In this document: piece after piece, positions 33,872 to 42,590 of the stretch
Position numbering within the stretch: the stretch's first letter is position 1
Layout of the letters: each line of letters opens with the position of its first letter
NCBI GenBank assembly: GCA_036652035.1
Contig: JAVVWR010000010.1
Location: 1-59,868, forward strand
Direction of reading: 5' to 3'
Source: JAEZVV01 sp036652035
GTDB lineage: Bacteria; Pseudomonadota; Gammaproteobacteria; Burkholderiales; Burkholderiaceae_F
Length of the DNA stretch: 59,868 bases
The notes under the pieces: generated by a model
What the model saw: only the letters and a program-made list of their open reading frames with translations
Databases searched by the model: none
What the model was told of the DNA's origin: nothing
Translations under genes and position numbers: made by a program

Positions 33872-35986
33872 TCAGGGGCGCTCGCGGAAAGACGGCGGCG
33901 GGTCGAACGGCGTGACTCGCGGTGGCCGAAAGAAGCTGCCGGGCGCGGTCCGCATGCGCCGCCACAGGCGACGCAATAGCTCGCGGGTCTGGGCAAAGAC
34001 AATCGATCGCGCCTTGAGCGCCATCCACAAAGCCAGAGTAAAGCTCACCGTCAGATTCACTAGGCCGATCAACATCACGCCCAAGGCTCCCCAGGCGAAT
34101 ACATGCCAGTCGACCGAGAAATCGAAAGCGACCAGCGCATAGCCCAGGTTGGCCGACGAGAAAGCGATGTGGCGAATGTCGATCGGCAAACCAAGAATGA
34201 TGCCGACAATGCCCGCCGTTCCCAGCATCACGCCAAACAAGAAGTTCCCCATCATGCCGCCGAGGTTCTCTTCAATGTAGGCGCCCACTCGCCTTGCTCG
34301 GTCATCCCCCGCCAGCGCGCGCAGCCAGCGCAGGCGCGATACCCGCAAGCCCACGTGGTCGTAGACGGCTTTGTTGTCGAAATAGCCTGACAGCAGCCCC
34401 GAGAGAAACAGGAACACGCCGGCAATGGCGGCGTACCAAAGCGTCCAGCCGAGCGGGCTGATTTCCTTGAACAGATGCTCGCCCTTGACCGTATCGATCG
34501 GCGAATAACCAAGAATCAGGGTAAGCGCAACGCCGATCAGGATCGCCAGCGGAAATGCGATCACCACGTTGCCGAAGATCGCCGCCATCTGCGAGCGCGA
34601 CACTGCCGCCATCAGATCGACAATCCGCTCCAGCGTTTCCGCCCGCCCGACCTTGGCTTCCCCCAGATAACCGGCGATCGTCTGCGCCGTCATCGCCGGC
34701 TGTTTGGTCGCGATGGTCAAATGCAGCATGTAGACCAGCACGAAGCCCAGACCGTAATTGAGGCTGTAAACCAAGGCCTGACCGAAGAGCGGCAGCGGCA
34801 GCTTGGCAGCAAAGATCTTGACCATTGCCAGCACGGCAAGGATCACGCCCGCGCCCATGGCCGAGCGCAGCATGCCGCGGTATTCATCGTGGGTGGCGGT
34901 GATGTAATGCTCGCCCGTACGGGCGGCGTTATCAGTGACTCGTAGCGCCAGCAGATTGGCCGTCTGCGCCGCGAGCCGGGTCACGCTATTGCGCTGCGCC
35001 TCGGCGCGCACCGCGTTGTGAATGAGACGAGCGCCCAGTTCATCCGAGCACGGGTCGGTGCTGGCGCGCAAGCCCGCTCCCAGCAAATGCGCCAGTGCCT
35101 CGAGCCGGCGCAAACTTTGCGTCGCCCGCTTCATCACATAGGTCAGCGAGAGGCTGGTGCCAAAACTCACCGCGGCACGGCGCGCCCGCGCCAAGGTGTC
35201 GAAACACTGGTCAATGATGACCAGTAGTTGACGCTCGTCATCGGCGGGGACCGCGGGATCGTTGAGATGCGCGCGATAAGCATCGACGAAATGCTGGGTT
35301 TCGCGCGCTACAGCGCGAAACCGTGGCGCCGCGGCAAATTCAACCTCTCGCCCCAGACGCTCGAGATCGCGTTCAATGCCCATGCCACTGACGCGATACG
35401 CCAGGACCAGCGCCGCCTCCAGCATCTGATCGGCGAGCCTGGCATCGGGCTCGCCGGTGCCAGATTCAACAGCCATCACTCGCCACACGCGGTCAATCAG
35501 ATTGTCGGGCAACTCGGCCAGCCAGATCCAGTCGCGCCGATCATCGAAGATGGCGTGCAGACAACCACGGAACTCCGTCTCGTCCGGCACTTCCGGCAGG
35601 AGCCGGCCGCCCAGGATTCGGCCAACCTCGGAGAAAAACCCGGTTGCCGGAAGAATCCCGCTGTCGGCGAAGAACCCCACCATCTCGCGGCTGCCGAGCA
35701 AGCGATGCAGTTGCAAGGCCACCGCCTGCCGGCGGCGCGGGCTGGCCTCGAGCGCGGCAAGCAGACGCTCGACGTTGGCGCGAGCGGCGTCGCCGTCGCG
35801 CGCACGGTATGGCCGCACACAAGCCACCAGATCAGAAAACAGAGCAACCGGGTCGGCCTCGGGGCTGTCGAAAGCCTCAAGAGCCACGATCAGGCAGCCC
35901 TCGTCATTGAGTTTGTTGTTTTGGCGCAGAAACATGCGCCACACCATACCAGCGCGGGTGAAAGAGCCCTGCCGGAATTGGCGCAT
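33872..35986 (-). CDS. Gcr-family membrane protein ('site-specific recombinase' PF10136)
   Basis: A 704-residue protein of the Gcr family. The N-terminal 350 residues are soluble and helical; the C-terminal half has about seven transmembrane segments (for example MLRSAMGAGVILAVLAMVKI, ALTLILGYSPI, FLFGVMLGTAGIVGIILGLP and MLIGLVNLTVSFTLALWM). The family's name comes from an old annotation in Neisseria; there is no serine-recombinase (S at the start of a resolvase fold) or tyrosine-recombinase (RHRHY) site, so DNA cleavage is not supported. The start at 35986 has GGGAAG a few bases upstream; ATG 35935 is an alternative. It is divergent from the Mla operon, with about 11 to 60 bases between starts. 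Confidence 0.8.
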   Translation of the reverse strand: MRQFRQGSFTRAGMVWRMFLRQNNKLNDEGCLIVALEAFDSPEADPVALFSDLVACVRPYRARDGDAARANVERLLAALEASPRRRQAVALQLHRLLGSREMVGFFADSGILPATGFFSEVGRILGGRLLPEVPDETEFRGCLHAIFDDRRDWIWLAELPDNLIDRVWRVMAVESGTGEPDARLADQMLEAALVLAYRVSGMGIERDLERLGREVEFAAAPRFRAVARETQHFVDAYRAHLNDPAVPADDERQLLVIIDQCFDTLARARRAAVSFGTSLSLTYVMKRATQSLRRLEALAHLLGAGLRASTDPCSDELGARLIHNAVRAEAQRNSVTRLAAQTANLLALRVTDNAARTGEHYITATHDEYRGMLRSAMGAGVILAVLAMVKIFAAKLPLPLFGQALVYSLNYGLGFVLVYMLHLTIATKQPAMTAQTIAGYLGEAKVGRAETLERIVDLMAAVSRSQMAAIFGNVVIAFPLAILIGVALTLILGYSPIDTVKGEHLFKEISPLGWTLWYAAIAGVFLFLSGLLSGYFDNKAVYDHVGLRVSRLRWLRALAGDDRARRVGAYIEENLGGMMGNFLFGVMLGTAGIVGIILGLPIDIRHIAFSSANLGYALVAFDFSVDWHVFAWGALGVMLIGLVNLTVSFTLALWMALKARSIVFAQTRELLRRLWRRMRTAPGSFFRPPRVTPFDPPPSFRERP

Positions 35987-36045
35987 AGACTTCCCACATG
36001 GTCGAATTCAACTCATTGGGATCCGCCACAACCCGCCGCCGCCCC

Positions 36046-37125
36046 ATGAACCGCACCATCACGCTGCCACCCAGCCTGACTGCGCAGACCACCACCAACG
36101 CCTGGAACAGCGCGATGGTGGTCCTCGGCGCGCATCCGGCCGAGCCGGTGACGGTGGATGCCAGCGCGCTCAACGACGCCGATGAAACCGGCCTGTCTCT
36201 GCTGTTTACCCTGACTCATTCGCCCCGTACGGCCGGTGCCGAGATCCGCTTCGAAGCCTTGGCGCCCCGCTTTGTACAACTGATCGACCACTTCGATCCC
36301 CAGCTCATCACCCCGCCCGCCGCTTCCGCGCCACTGGGTTTTGTCGCCTCGCTCGGCCAGTCTGTGAGCCAAGAATTAAGCCAGCTCGCCGCCGGCACCA
36401 CCTTTATCGGGCGCTGCGTCGCCTCGATGGCGCGCGGCCTGCGCCAGCCACGCTCGCTGCGGGCCCGCGAGATTCTGGCCGTCGCCACCGAGGCCGGCGC
36501 CAACGCGGTTCCGATCGTGTGTCTGATCGGCTTTCTGATGGGCGTGATCATCGCGTTCCAAAGCGCGCTGGTGGCGCAGCAGTTCGGTGCCGTGATCTAC
36601 GTGGTCAACGGCGTTGGCGTGGCGATGCTGCGAGAGTTGGGCCCCTTGATGACAGCCGTGGTGTTTGCTGGCCGCACCGGCGCCGCGTTTGCCGCGCGGC
36701 TGGGCACGCAGAAGGTCAACGAAGAGATCAACGCCCTCACGACCTTCGGTCTCGATCCGATCGATTTTCTGGTGCGGCCGCGACTGATTGCCGCGCTCCT
36801 CGTCGTTCCCCTGCTCGCGGTGCTGGCCGACCTGATCGGCGTGCTGGGCGGCGCACTGGTAATGCTGAGTTTCGACATCTCGTTCGCCCAGTTCTACAGC
36901 CAGCTGATCCGCGCCATCGACCTGGGCGATTTCTTGATCGGACTGGTCAAGGCAGCGGTGTTCGGCGTGGTCGTCGCCACGATCGGCTGCGAACAAGGGC
37001 TGGGCACCGGCGCCGGCGCGTCGGCGGTCGGCACCTCGACCACCCGCGCTGTCGTGGCCGGCATCGTGTGGATTGTCGTGATCGACGGCGTGTTCGCCGT
37101 GCTGCTATCGCGCTGGAATCTTTAA
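36046..37125 (+). CDS. mlaE: MlaE-type ABC lipid-transporter permease with N-terminal STAS-like domain
   Basis: About 359 residues (375 from an upstream ATG at 35998). The first 90 residues resemble a STAS domain of the MlaB type (VVLGAHPAEPVTVDASALNDADETGLSLLF), fused to the permease; in E. coli MlaB is a separate protein. The permease part has five transmembrane segments and the family stretch LRELGPLMTAVVFAGRTGAAFAARLGTQKVNEEINALTTFG. With the ATPase and MCE protein it moves phospholipids across the inner membrane. First gene of a four-gene plus-strand operon. ATG 36046 or 35998 are both possible; neither has a good ribosome site. Confidence 0.87.
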   Translation: MNRTITLPPSLTAQTTTNAWNSAMVVLGAHPAEPVTVDASALNDADETGLSLLFTLTHSPRTAGAEIRFEALAPRFVQLIDHFDPQLITPPAASAPLGFVASLGQSVSQELSQLAAGTTFIGRCVASMARGLRQPRSLRAREILAVATEAGANAVPIVCLIGFLMGVIIAFQSALVAQQFGAVIYVVNGVGVAMLRELGPLMTAVVFAGRTGAAFAARLGTQKVNEEINALTTFGLDPIDFLVRPRLIAALLVVPLLAVLADLIGVLGGALVMLSFDISFAQFYSQLIRAIDLGDFLIGLVKAAVFGVVVATIGCEQGLGTGAGASAVGTSTTRAVVAGIVWIVVIDGVFAVLLSRWNL

Positions 37126-37129
37126 AGCC

Positions 37130-37903
37130 ATGAGCGACACCCAGCCAGCGATTCAAGTAAGCGACCTGCGCCTCGGCTGGGGCCCCAAGGTCTTGCTCGA
37201 AAACGCCAGCTTCTCGGTGGCGCGCGGCGAGATCGTCGTCATCCTGGGCGGCTCGGGCAGTGGCAAGTCAACGCTGATGAAGGCGCTGATCGGCCTGATC
37301 ACCCCGCAGCAAGGCGATATTCAGATCAGCGGCCGCAGCATCGTTCATTGCTCCCCAGCCGAGCGCGCACAGATTCAGCGCGGGTTGGGAATCATGTACC
37401 AGAGCGGTGCCTTATTCGGATCGCTGACGGTGCAGGAGAACGTCCGTTTCCCGCTCGACCAGTTCACCGATCTTCCACTCGCGGCCCGCGACCTCACCGC
37501 GCGCATGTTGTTGGATCTGGTCGAGATGCCGGGTGCGGGAGCGCTGATGCCGGGCGAACTCTCGGGCGGCATGCGCAAGCGTGCCGGCATTGCGCGCGCG
37601 CTTGCGCTGGGCGCCAACATTCTTTTGCTCGACGAACCCTCGGCGGGCCTGGACCCGATCACCGCGGCCAACCTGGATCGAACCCTTCTCGAACTGCGTA
37701 CCGCACTCGGCTGCACTTTTGTGGTCGTCACCCACGAGCTGCGCAGCATCTTCCGGATCGCCGACCGCGCCATCATGCTCGACCCGCAGCGCCGCGCCAT
37801 CGTGGCCCAGGGCAAGCCGGTCGAACTCAAAGACCACTGCGCCGATCCGCGTGTAAGGCAATTCTTCAACGCGCAGCCCGACACCGCCCCAGCGGGAAGC
37901 TGA
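37130..37903 (+). CDS. mlaF: MlaF-type ABC transporter ATPase
   Basis: A 257-residue ATPase: Walker A GGSGSGKST (40-48), Q-loop MYQSGALFGSLTVQEN, ABC signature LSGGMRKRAGIARAL, Walker B ILLLDEPSAGLDPI, H-loop VVTHELRSI. The SALFGSLTVQEN and MRKRAG forms are typical of MlaF. Powers lipid movement with the MlaE permease. Starts four bases after mlaE ends and is followed three bases later by mlaD. Confidence 0.95.
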   Translation: MSDTQPAIQVSDLRLGWGPKVLLENASFSVARGEIVVILGGSGSGKSTLMKALIGLITPQQGDIQISGRSIVHCSPAERAQIQRGLGIMYQSGALFGSLTVQENVRFPLDQFTDLPLAARDLTARMLLDLVEMPGAGALMPGELSGGMRKRAGIARALALGANILLLDEPSAGLDPITAANLDRTLLELRTALGCTFVVVTHELRSIFRIADRAIMLDPQRRAIVAQGKPVELKDHCADPRVRQFFNAQPDTAPAGS

Positions 37904-37906
37904 ACC

Positions 37907-38956
37907 ATGGACGACAGACAACGCTATTACCGCCTTGGGATTTTCGTGATCGCCACCCTTGGACTGGCCTTTGCCGTCCTGATGACACTCGGCGGCCCGG
38001 GCCTCTTCAAATCCAAGGTGATGATCGAAACCTACTTCCGCGAATCGGTCAGCGGCCTGGAAGTGGGCTCGCCAGTCAAGTTCCGCGGCGTTCCGATCGG
38101 ACAGGTCAAGCAGATCCTGCTCTCAACCCAGGCCTATCCTGGCACGCTCACCCCCGCAGCCGATCGCGGTGCGCTGGTGGTGGTACGCGCCGAACTGGTG
38201 GGCGGCAGCGGCGAAGGCCTGCGCCGCGATCTCGAAGCCTATGTCCACGACGGTCTGCGCGCGCAAACCCAGCTCGCCGGCATCACCGGCAACTTGTTTC
38301 TCTCGCTTGATTTTCTCGACCCGCGCCGCTTTCCGCCCAACACGGTCGAATTCCAATGGACGCCGGAGTACTCGTACATCCCGTCAGCCCCCTCGGCCAC
38401 CAACCAGATCATCCAGAACGCACAGAACTTTCTGGCCAATCTGGATGAGGCCGACATCAAGGCCCTGGTCTCCAATGTCGCTCGTCTGGCTGACAGCACC
38501 GAGCAGCGCGTGCGCGAGATCAACGTCAAGAACATCAACGACACCGTGGCGGCACTGCACACCGCACTGCTGCGTCTTGACCAGCAACTGACCCGCGCCC
38601 CGCTTGACCAAACCATGCTCGGCCTGCGCGACGTCGCGCAACAGATCAACCGCCTGCTGCAGGATCCACAAATCCCCGCTGCGGTCGGCGACCTGGCGCA
38701 AGCCGCCGCCAGTCTTCGCCGCCTGGCTGACAGCGGTGAAATCGAACGCATACTGAAGAATCTCGAGCAAGTGAGCGCACGCACCGATCAGATTGTCAGC
38801 GGCAACCAATATGACATCCGCACTCTGGTCGAGGACTTGCGCAGCTCGGCCGTCAACCTGCGCGCCTTGACCGAAACCGCCAAGCTTTACCCCGCTGGCT
38901 TGTTGTTCGGCGAACCGCCGCCGCCCGTGGTTCTGCCGCGACAGGAGAAAAAGTGA
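37907..38956 (+). CDS. mlaD: MlaD-type MCE-domain periplasmic lipid-binding protein
   Basis: A 349-residue protein with one N-terminal transmembrane anchor (RLGIFVIATLGLAFAVLMTLG), an MCE domain (FRESVSGLEVGSPVKFRGVPIGQVKQILL, about residues 40-140) and a long helical C-terminus (about 165-310). The longer tail resembles the PqiB/MCE needle-type or Mce1-type more than E. coli MlaD, which is only about 180 residues, so the assembly may bridge more of the periplasm. The SD GGGAAG is eight bases upstream of the ATG. Confidence 0.9.
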   Translation: MDDRQRYYRLGIFVIATLGLAFAVLMTLGGPGLFKSKVMIETYFRESVSGLEVGSPVKFRGVPIGQVKQILLSTQAYPGTLTPAADRGALVVVRAELVGGSGEGLRRDLEAYVHDGLRAQTQLAGITGNLFLSLDFLDPRRFPPNTVEFQWTPEYSYIPSAPSATNQIIQNAQNFLANLDEADIKALVSNVARLADSTEQRVREINVKNINDTVAALHTALLRLDQQLTRAPLDQTMLGLRDVAQQINRLLQDPQIPAAVGDLAQAAASLRRLADSGEIERILKNLEQVSARTDQIVSGNQYDIRTLVEDLRSSAVNLRALTETAKLYPAGLLFGEPPPPVVLPRQEKK

Positions 38957-39567
38957 TGCCGCATTCGCCCCTGATTGCCGTTGTGGTCACCGCCGGCCTG
39001 CTGGCAGGCTGCTCGCTTAGCCGTCCCATGCCGCCCGTGAGTTATTACGGCATCGAGCCGGGCTCACCCGTTCGCGTTGCGGCCGAGGTCCAAAGACCCG
39101 AGAGCTTGCGCATCGGCCAAGTGCGGGTGGCGGCCAGTTACGCCGGCGCTGAACTGGTGTACCGGATCGACGAAGTGCGCTTTGTCAACGATTTCTATCA
39201 CCGCTTGATGGCACCGCCGGGAGCCATGCTGGGCAACGCCATCGCCGTCTGGCTCGACGCGGCGGGACCGATGCGCTCGGTCGCCGCGCCCGGAGCGGCC
39301 GTGCCATCGCGCTATGTGCTCGACCTGACAGTCAACGCGTTGTACGGCGATTTCCGACCCGCCCGCACGCCGCAAGCTGTGCTGCGACTGCAGGCCACGC
39401 TGCTCGACACCGCCAGCGCCAACTCCAGCGCCCTGCTCGAGCGCACGATCGAACGCAGCGTGACGCTGCCAGCTGCCTCGCCCGAGGCTCTGGTGCTGGG
39501 CTATAGCCGTGCGCTCAACGAAGTGCTCACCGAGCTGCAACCTGAACTAGCTCGCGCCCTACGCTGA
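38956..39567 (+). CDS. ABC-type transport auxiliary lipoprotein (PqiC/MlaC-position component)
   Basis: A 203-residue lipoprotein of the ABC_trans_aux family (PqiC-like). The lipobox is GLLAGC (Cys about residue 20), followed by SLSRPMPPVSYYG, the family's usual opening, and a beta-rich domain ending VLTELQPELARALR. It likely sits on the outer-membrane side of the lipid path, in place of the soluble MlaC and MlaA used elsewhere. ATG 38956 overlaps the mlaD stop (TGATG) and has AGGAG eight bases upstream; a GTG at 38953 is one codon earlier. Confidence 0.85.
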   Translation: MPHSPLIAVVVTAGLLAGCSLSRPMPPVSYYGIEPGSPVRVAAEVQRPESLRIGQVRVAASYAGAELVYRIDEVRFVNDFYHRLMAPPGAMLGNAIAVWLDAAGPMRSVAAPGAAVPSRYVLDLTVNALYGDFRPARTPQAVLRLQATLLDTASANSSALLERTIERSVTLPAASPEALVLGYSRALNEVLTELQPELARALR

Positions 39568-40212
39568 TCAGGCGACCGCAGCCGGCAGACTGCCGATCAG
39601 ATCGACCACGCCGGTCCACAGCACTTGAACGCCGACGCAGATCAGGATGAAGGCAAATACCCGCGCCAGCGCTTCAGAGCCGGTCTCGCCGACCGCGCGA
39701 TTGATCCGGTCGCAGTAGCGAAAGCAGACCCACACCAGCAGCACGATCGCCACCGCCGCGAGCGCGGTTCCCACGATCTCCGCCACGGTATGAGCGGAAC
39801 TGGTTCCGATCGCCGTCGCCACGGCAATGGTGCCCGGGCCGACCGTCAGCGGCAGTGTGAAGGGGAAAAACGCCATGCGCTGCAGGTCACGCGGCGTGGT
39901 GCTTGTGGCATCGGGCGCAGCGCTGCGCTGATCGTTGAGCGCATGCCATCCCGCGGACAACAGCACCAGGCCACCCGCGACCCGCAACACGCCAATCGAA
40001 ATCCCGAAGAAACTCAGAACAAAAGCACCCGCCAACAGGGTGAACGCGAGCGTGATGAACGAGTAAATGGCGATCCGGCGCGCCAGGTCCGCGCGAGTGG
40101 CGCGGTCAATGTCAGGCGTCATCGAGAGAAACAGCATCGCGCCTCCCAGCGGGTTGACTACGGGAAAGAACGAGGCAAAGGCAAACAGGAAGGAGCCAAG
40201 AACGGTGGTCAC
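39568..40212 (-). CDS. MarC family integral membrane protein
   Basis: A 214-residue protein with six transmembrane segments and the MarC family signature FPVVNPLGGAMLFLSMTPD near the N-terminus, then RMAFFPFTLPLTVGPGTIAVATAIG. Members are named from the E. coli multiple antibiotic resistance locus, but marC itself has no proven role in resistance. It starts with GTG (complement 40210-40212). Its TGA abuts the auxiliary lipoprotein stop, so the genes converge without a spacer. Confidence 0.88.
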   Translation of the reverse strand: MTTVLGSFLFAFASFFPVVNPLGGAMLFLSMTPDIDRATRADLARRIAIYSFITLAFTLLAGAFVLSFFGISIGVLRVAGGLVLLSAGWHALNDQRSAAPDATSTTPRDLQRMAFFPFTLPLTVGPGTIAVATAIGTSSAHTVAEIVGTALAAVAIVLLVWVCFRYCDRINRAVGETGSEALARVFAFILICVGVQVLWTGVVDLIGSLPAAVA

Positions 40213-40297
40213 GCGGGGTTTCTCGTCTGGGAGACAGATTGGGCTCTCACTATATTGGAGAGATCACCCGCATCGCGGGACCCCATGGAGAACCCCG

Positions 40298-40864
40298 ATG
40301 CGTCAACGACGCGCCCTTCTCGGGCTGGCGGCGGCAAGCCTCGTCTTGCCGCTCGCTGCCCACGCCCAGGACGACAAAGCCGCCGGCCGCAAAGAACTCG
40401 ACGAGTTGGTCAGCACGACTCTCAAGGATCTTTACCGGCTTCAGCCTGGAGCTCGGCGCCGAATTTCCCGTTCCGCCGGTTACGCAGTCTTCAGTAATTT
40501 CGGCCTGAGAATTTTTCTTTTCGGCAGTGGCAGCGGCGAAGGAATGGCTGTCGACCGTCGCAGCGGACGCCGCACCGCGATGAAGCTGATGGAACTCCAG
40601 GCGGGTCTGGGCCTGGGCATCAAGAAGTTCCGGCTGGTCTGGGTCTTCGACAAGCGCGCCGACTTCAACGCCTTTGTGAACTCAGGCTGGGAACTGGGTG
40701 GCCAAGCCTCGGCCGTGGCCAAGACCGGCGACACCGGTGGCGCCATCGAAGGCGCCCTCTCGGTCAAGCCTGGCGTCTGGCTGTACCAACTGACCGACGA
40801 CGGCCTGTCCTTGGAGCTAGCCGTCAAAGGCTCGAAGTATTACAAGGACGACTCGCTCAATTGA
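40298..40864 (+). CDS. SYLF-domain (YSC84-like) secreted protein
   Basis: A 188-residue exported protein with a SYLF/YSC84-type lipid-binding domain. The signal peptide is MRQRRALLGLAAASLVLPLAAHA, cut before QDDKA. The domain shows AGYAVFSNFGLRIFLFGSGSGEGMAVD, LGLGIKKFRLVWVFDKRADFNAFVNSGWELGGQASA and GVWLYQLTDDGLSLELAVKGSKYYKDDSLN, the usual bacterial SYLF ending. The start at 40298 follows GGAG; an upstream in-frame extension overlaps marC and is rejected. Followed 20 bases later by PPK2. Confidence 0.85.
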   Translation: MRQRRALLGLAAASLVLPLAAHAQDDKAAGRKELDELVSTTLKDLYRLQPGARRRISRSAGYAVFSNFGLRIFLFGSGSGEGMAVDRRSGRRTAMKLMELQAGLGLGIKKFRLVWVFDKRADFNAFVNSGWELGGQASAVAKTGDTGGAIEGALSVKPGVWLYQLTDDGLSLELAVKGSKYYKDDSLN

Positions 40865-40884
40865 TGCGCGACGGAGGATAGGCC

Positions 40885-41796
40885 ATGGCAGCCAACGATG
40901 ACGGGCCCGCTCTGCGGCCGCTACACCGACTCCTCTCGCGCTACCGCATCACTCAAGCCAAGGGATTTTCGCTCAAGCATCACGATCCGGCCGACACTGC
41001 CCACCTGAACTCCGACGACAAGCCCGAAGCCCGCGAATGGCTGGCTGCGGGCATTCAATGGTTGGGACGGCAGCAGGACATGTTGTACGCCCAGGATCGC
41101 TGGTCACTGCTGGTGGTATTGCAGGCCATGGACGCCGCCGGCAAGGACAGCGCCATCAAGCACGTGATGAGCGGCGTCAATCCGCAAGGCGTGCAGGTCA
41201 CATCGTTCAAACAACCTTCAAGCGAAGAGCTCGACCACGACTTCCTCTGGCGTTGCGGCAAGGCGCTACCCGAGCGCGGGCGTATCGGCATCTTCAATCG
41301 CTCGTATTACGAAGATGTGCTGGTCGTCCGCGTCCACCCGGAGACCCTCGCGGCGCAAAAGCTTCCTGCTGAATTGATCGGACCAAAACTCTGGGATCAG
41401 CGCCACCAAGACATTCGTCAGTTCGAACAGCACCTGACCCGCAACGGCACCGTGGTCCTAAAGTTCTTTCTGAACGTGTCACGAGACGAACAAAAACGTC
41501 GCTTCCTGGAGCGGATCGACGAAGCCGACAAACACTGGAAATTCTCGGCCGCCGATGTTCATGAACGAGAACACTGGGACAACTACATGGCGGCTTATGA
41601 GGACGCGATCCGTGCCACGGCAAGCGCGACGTCGCCCTGGTTTGTCGTGCCAGCAGACAACAAGTGGTTCACCCGACTGATTGTTGTGGCAGCCATAGTT
41701 GAAGCCCTGAGCGCCCTAAAACTGCACTATCCCCAACCGGATGCAGACCGACGCGCAGAACTCGATGCCGCGCGCGCCGAATTGCGCCGGGATTGA
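40885..41796 (+). CDS. PPK2-family polyphosphate:nucleotide phosphotransferase
   Basis: A 303-residue cytosolic PPK2 kinase using polyphosphate as donor to phosphorylate nucleotides. The Walker A stretch AMDAAGKDSAIKHVMSGVNPQG, the Walker B context RGRIGIFNRSYYEDVLVVRVHPE and the lid-module Arg/Lys (DEQKRRFLERIDEADKHWKFSAAD) are clear. Length and single domain fit short PPK2 proteins. The SD GGAGG precedes ATG 40885 by six bases. Sits downstream of the SYLF gene on the same strand and may be co-transcribed with it. Donor/acceptor preference (ADP or AMP) cannot be told from sequence here. Confidence 0.92.
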   Translation: MAANDDGPALRPLHRLLSRYRITQAKGFSLKHHDPADTAHLNSDDKPEAREWLAAGIQWLGRQQDMLYAQDRWSLLVVLQAMDAAGKDSAIKHVMSGVNPQGVQVTSFKQPSSEELDHDFLWRCGKALPERGRIGIFNRSYYEDVLVVRVHPETLAAQKLPAELIGPKLWDQRHQDIRQFEQHLTRNGTVVLKFFLNVSRDEQKRRFLERIDEADKHWKFSAADVHEREHWDNYMAAYEDAIRATASATSPWFVVPADNKWFTRLIVVAAIVEALSALKLHYPQPDADRRAELDAARAELRRD

Positions 41797-42020
41797 TTTT
41801 TCTACACAACCGGCACACGCGCCCGTTGACTCGCGACTGATAGCACTACAGCTACGAATCGTCTGTAACTCGACGGCAACGTTCGCTATTGCGTATTGCC
41901 AGCGCGACAGGCATCCTGAAATCAGCAGCAGCAATGAAGGATCGGGCGAGTCCGTATGCAGATAGTTCGGCATGCGATCAGCCAACTTGAGGCTCATCTT
42001 TTCTCGCTGGAGACACCTGC

Positions 42021-42587
42021 ATGCCCGACGACCACCAACATCGCCTGCGCCGTCGGCCGCGCGACCGTGCGGCCTTTCCGACCGACCTGCCTATGCCCAT
42101 GCAGGTCCCCCCGGGCGTAAGCGCCGAAGCCTACGCGATCAATCGCCGCTTGCTCTCGGTGTTGATGGGACGCTTCATGACGACACGACTGCGGTCGATT
42201 TACCAAGCCTTCGATGGCGACCTGACGCTAGCTTTAGTACTTGGCGAACTGTCGATGCGCAACATCGAGAGCCTTTACCCCCCCCATGCGTCGATAAATC
42301 GCTTAGCCGAGCAAGCGATGGCTCCCCAACGCGAAGGTGCCCGACGCCTGCGACCGTGCAATGCGCTATCGATCGCAGAGGTCACCGGCATCCCGCGCGA
42401 AACCGTGCGCCGAAAACTCGGCAAGCTCTTGGATCTCGGCTGGATCGAACGCACTACGGACGATATGTACGTCATCACCGACAAGGTCGGTGCGGTTTTC
42501 TCGGCCTTTGACGACTCTCAGGCAGCTGACCTTCTGACAACCAGCGAACAGATCCGCGAAGTGCTGGCCACTAGCCGCCCAGCCTGA
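42021..42587 (+). CDS. Winged-helix DNA-binding regulator
   Basis: A 188-residue protein with a helical N-terminal part and a C-terminal winged helix-turn-helix: NALSIAEVTGIPRETVRRKLGKLLDLGWIERTTDDMYVITDKVG (about 118-160), in which the recognition helix is RETVRRKLGKLL. The fold resembles the Crp/MarR DNA-binding type; no ligand-binding cupin domain precedes it. It ends 3 bases before the rsmG stop on the other strand. The SD GGAGAC lies seven bases upstream of its ATG. Target genes are not evident; 224 bases separate it from PPK2. Confidence 0.75.
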   Translation: MPDDHQHRLRRRPRDRAAFPTDLPMPMQVPPGVSAEAYAINRRLLSVLMGRFMTTRLRSIYQAFDGDLTLALVLGELSMRNIESLYPPHASINRLAEQAMAPQREGARRLRPCNALSIAEVTGIPRETVRRKLGKLLDLGWIERTTDDMYVITDKVGAVFSAFDDSQAADLLTTSEQIREVLATSRPA

Positions 42588-42590
42588 GAA

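Noticed and set aside
33872..35986. Mobile element suggested by the 'site-specific recombinase' name
   Set aside because: Polytopic membrane protein without recombinase residues, and no inverted repeats or cargo borders near it.
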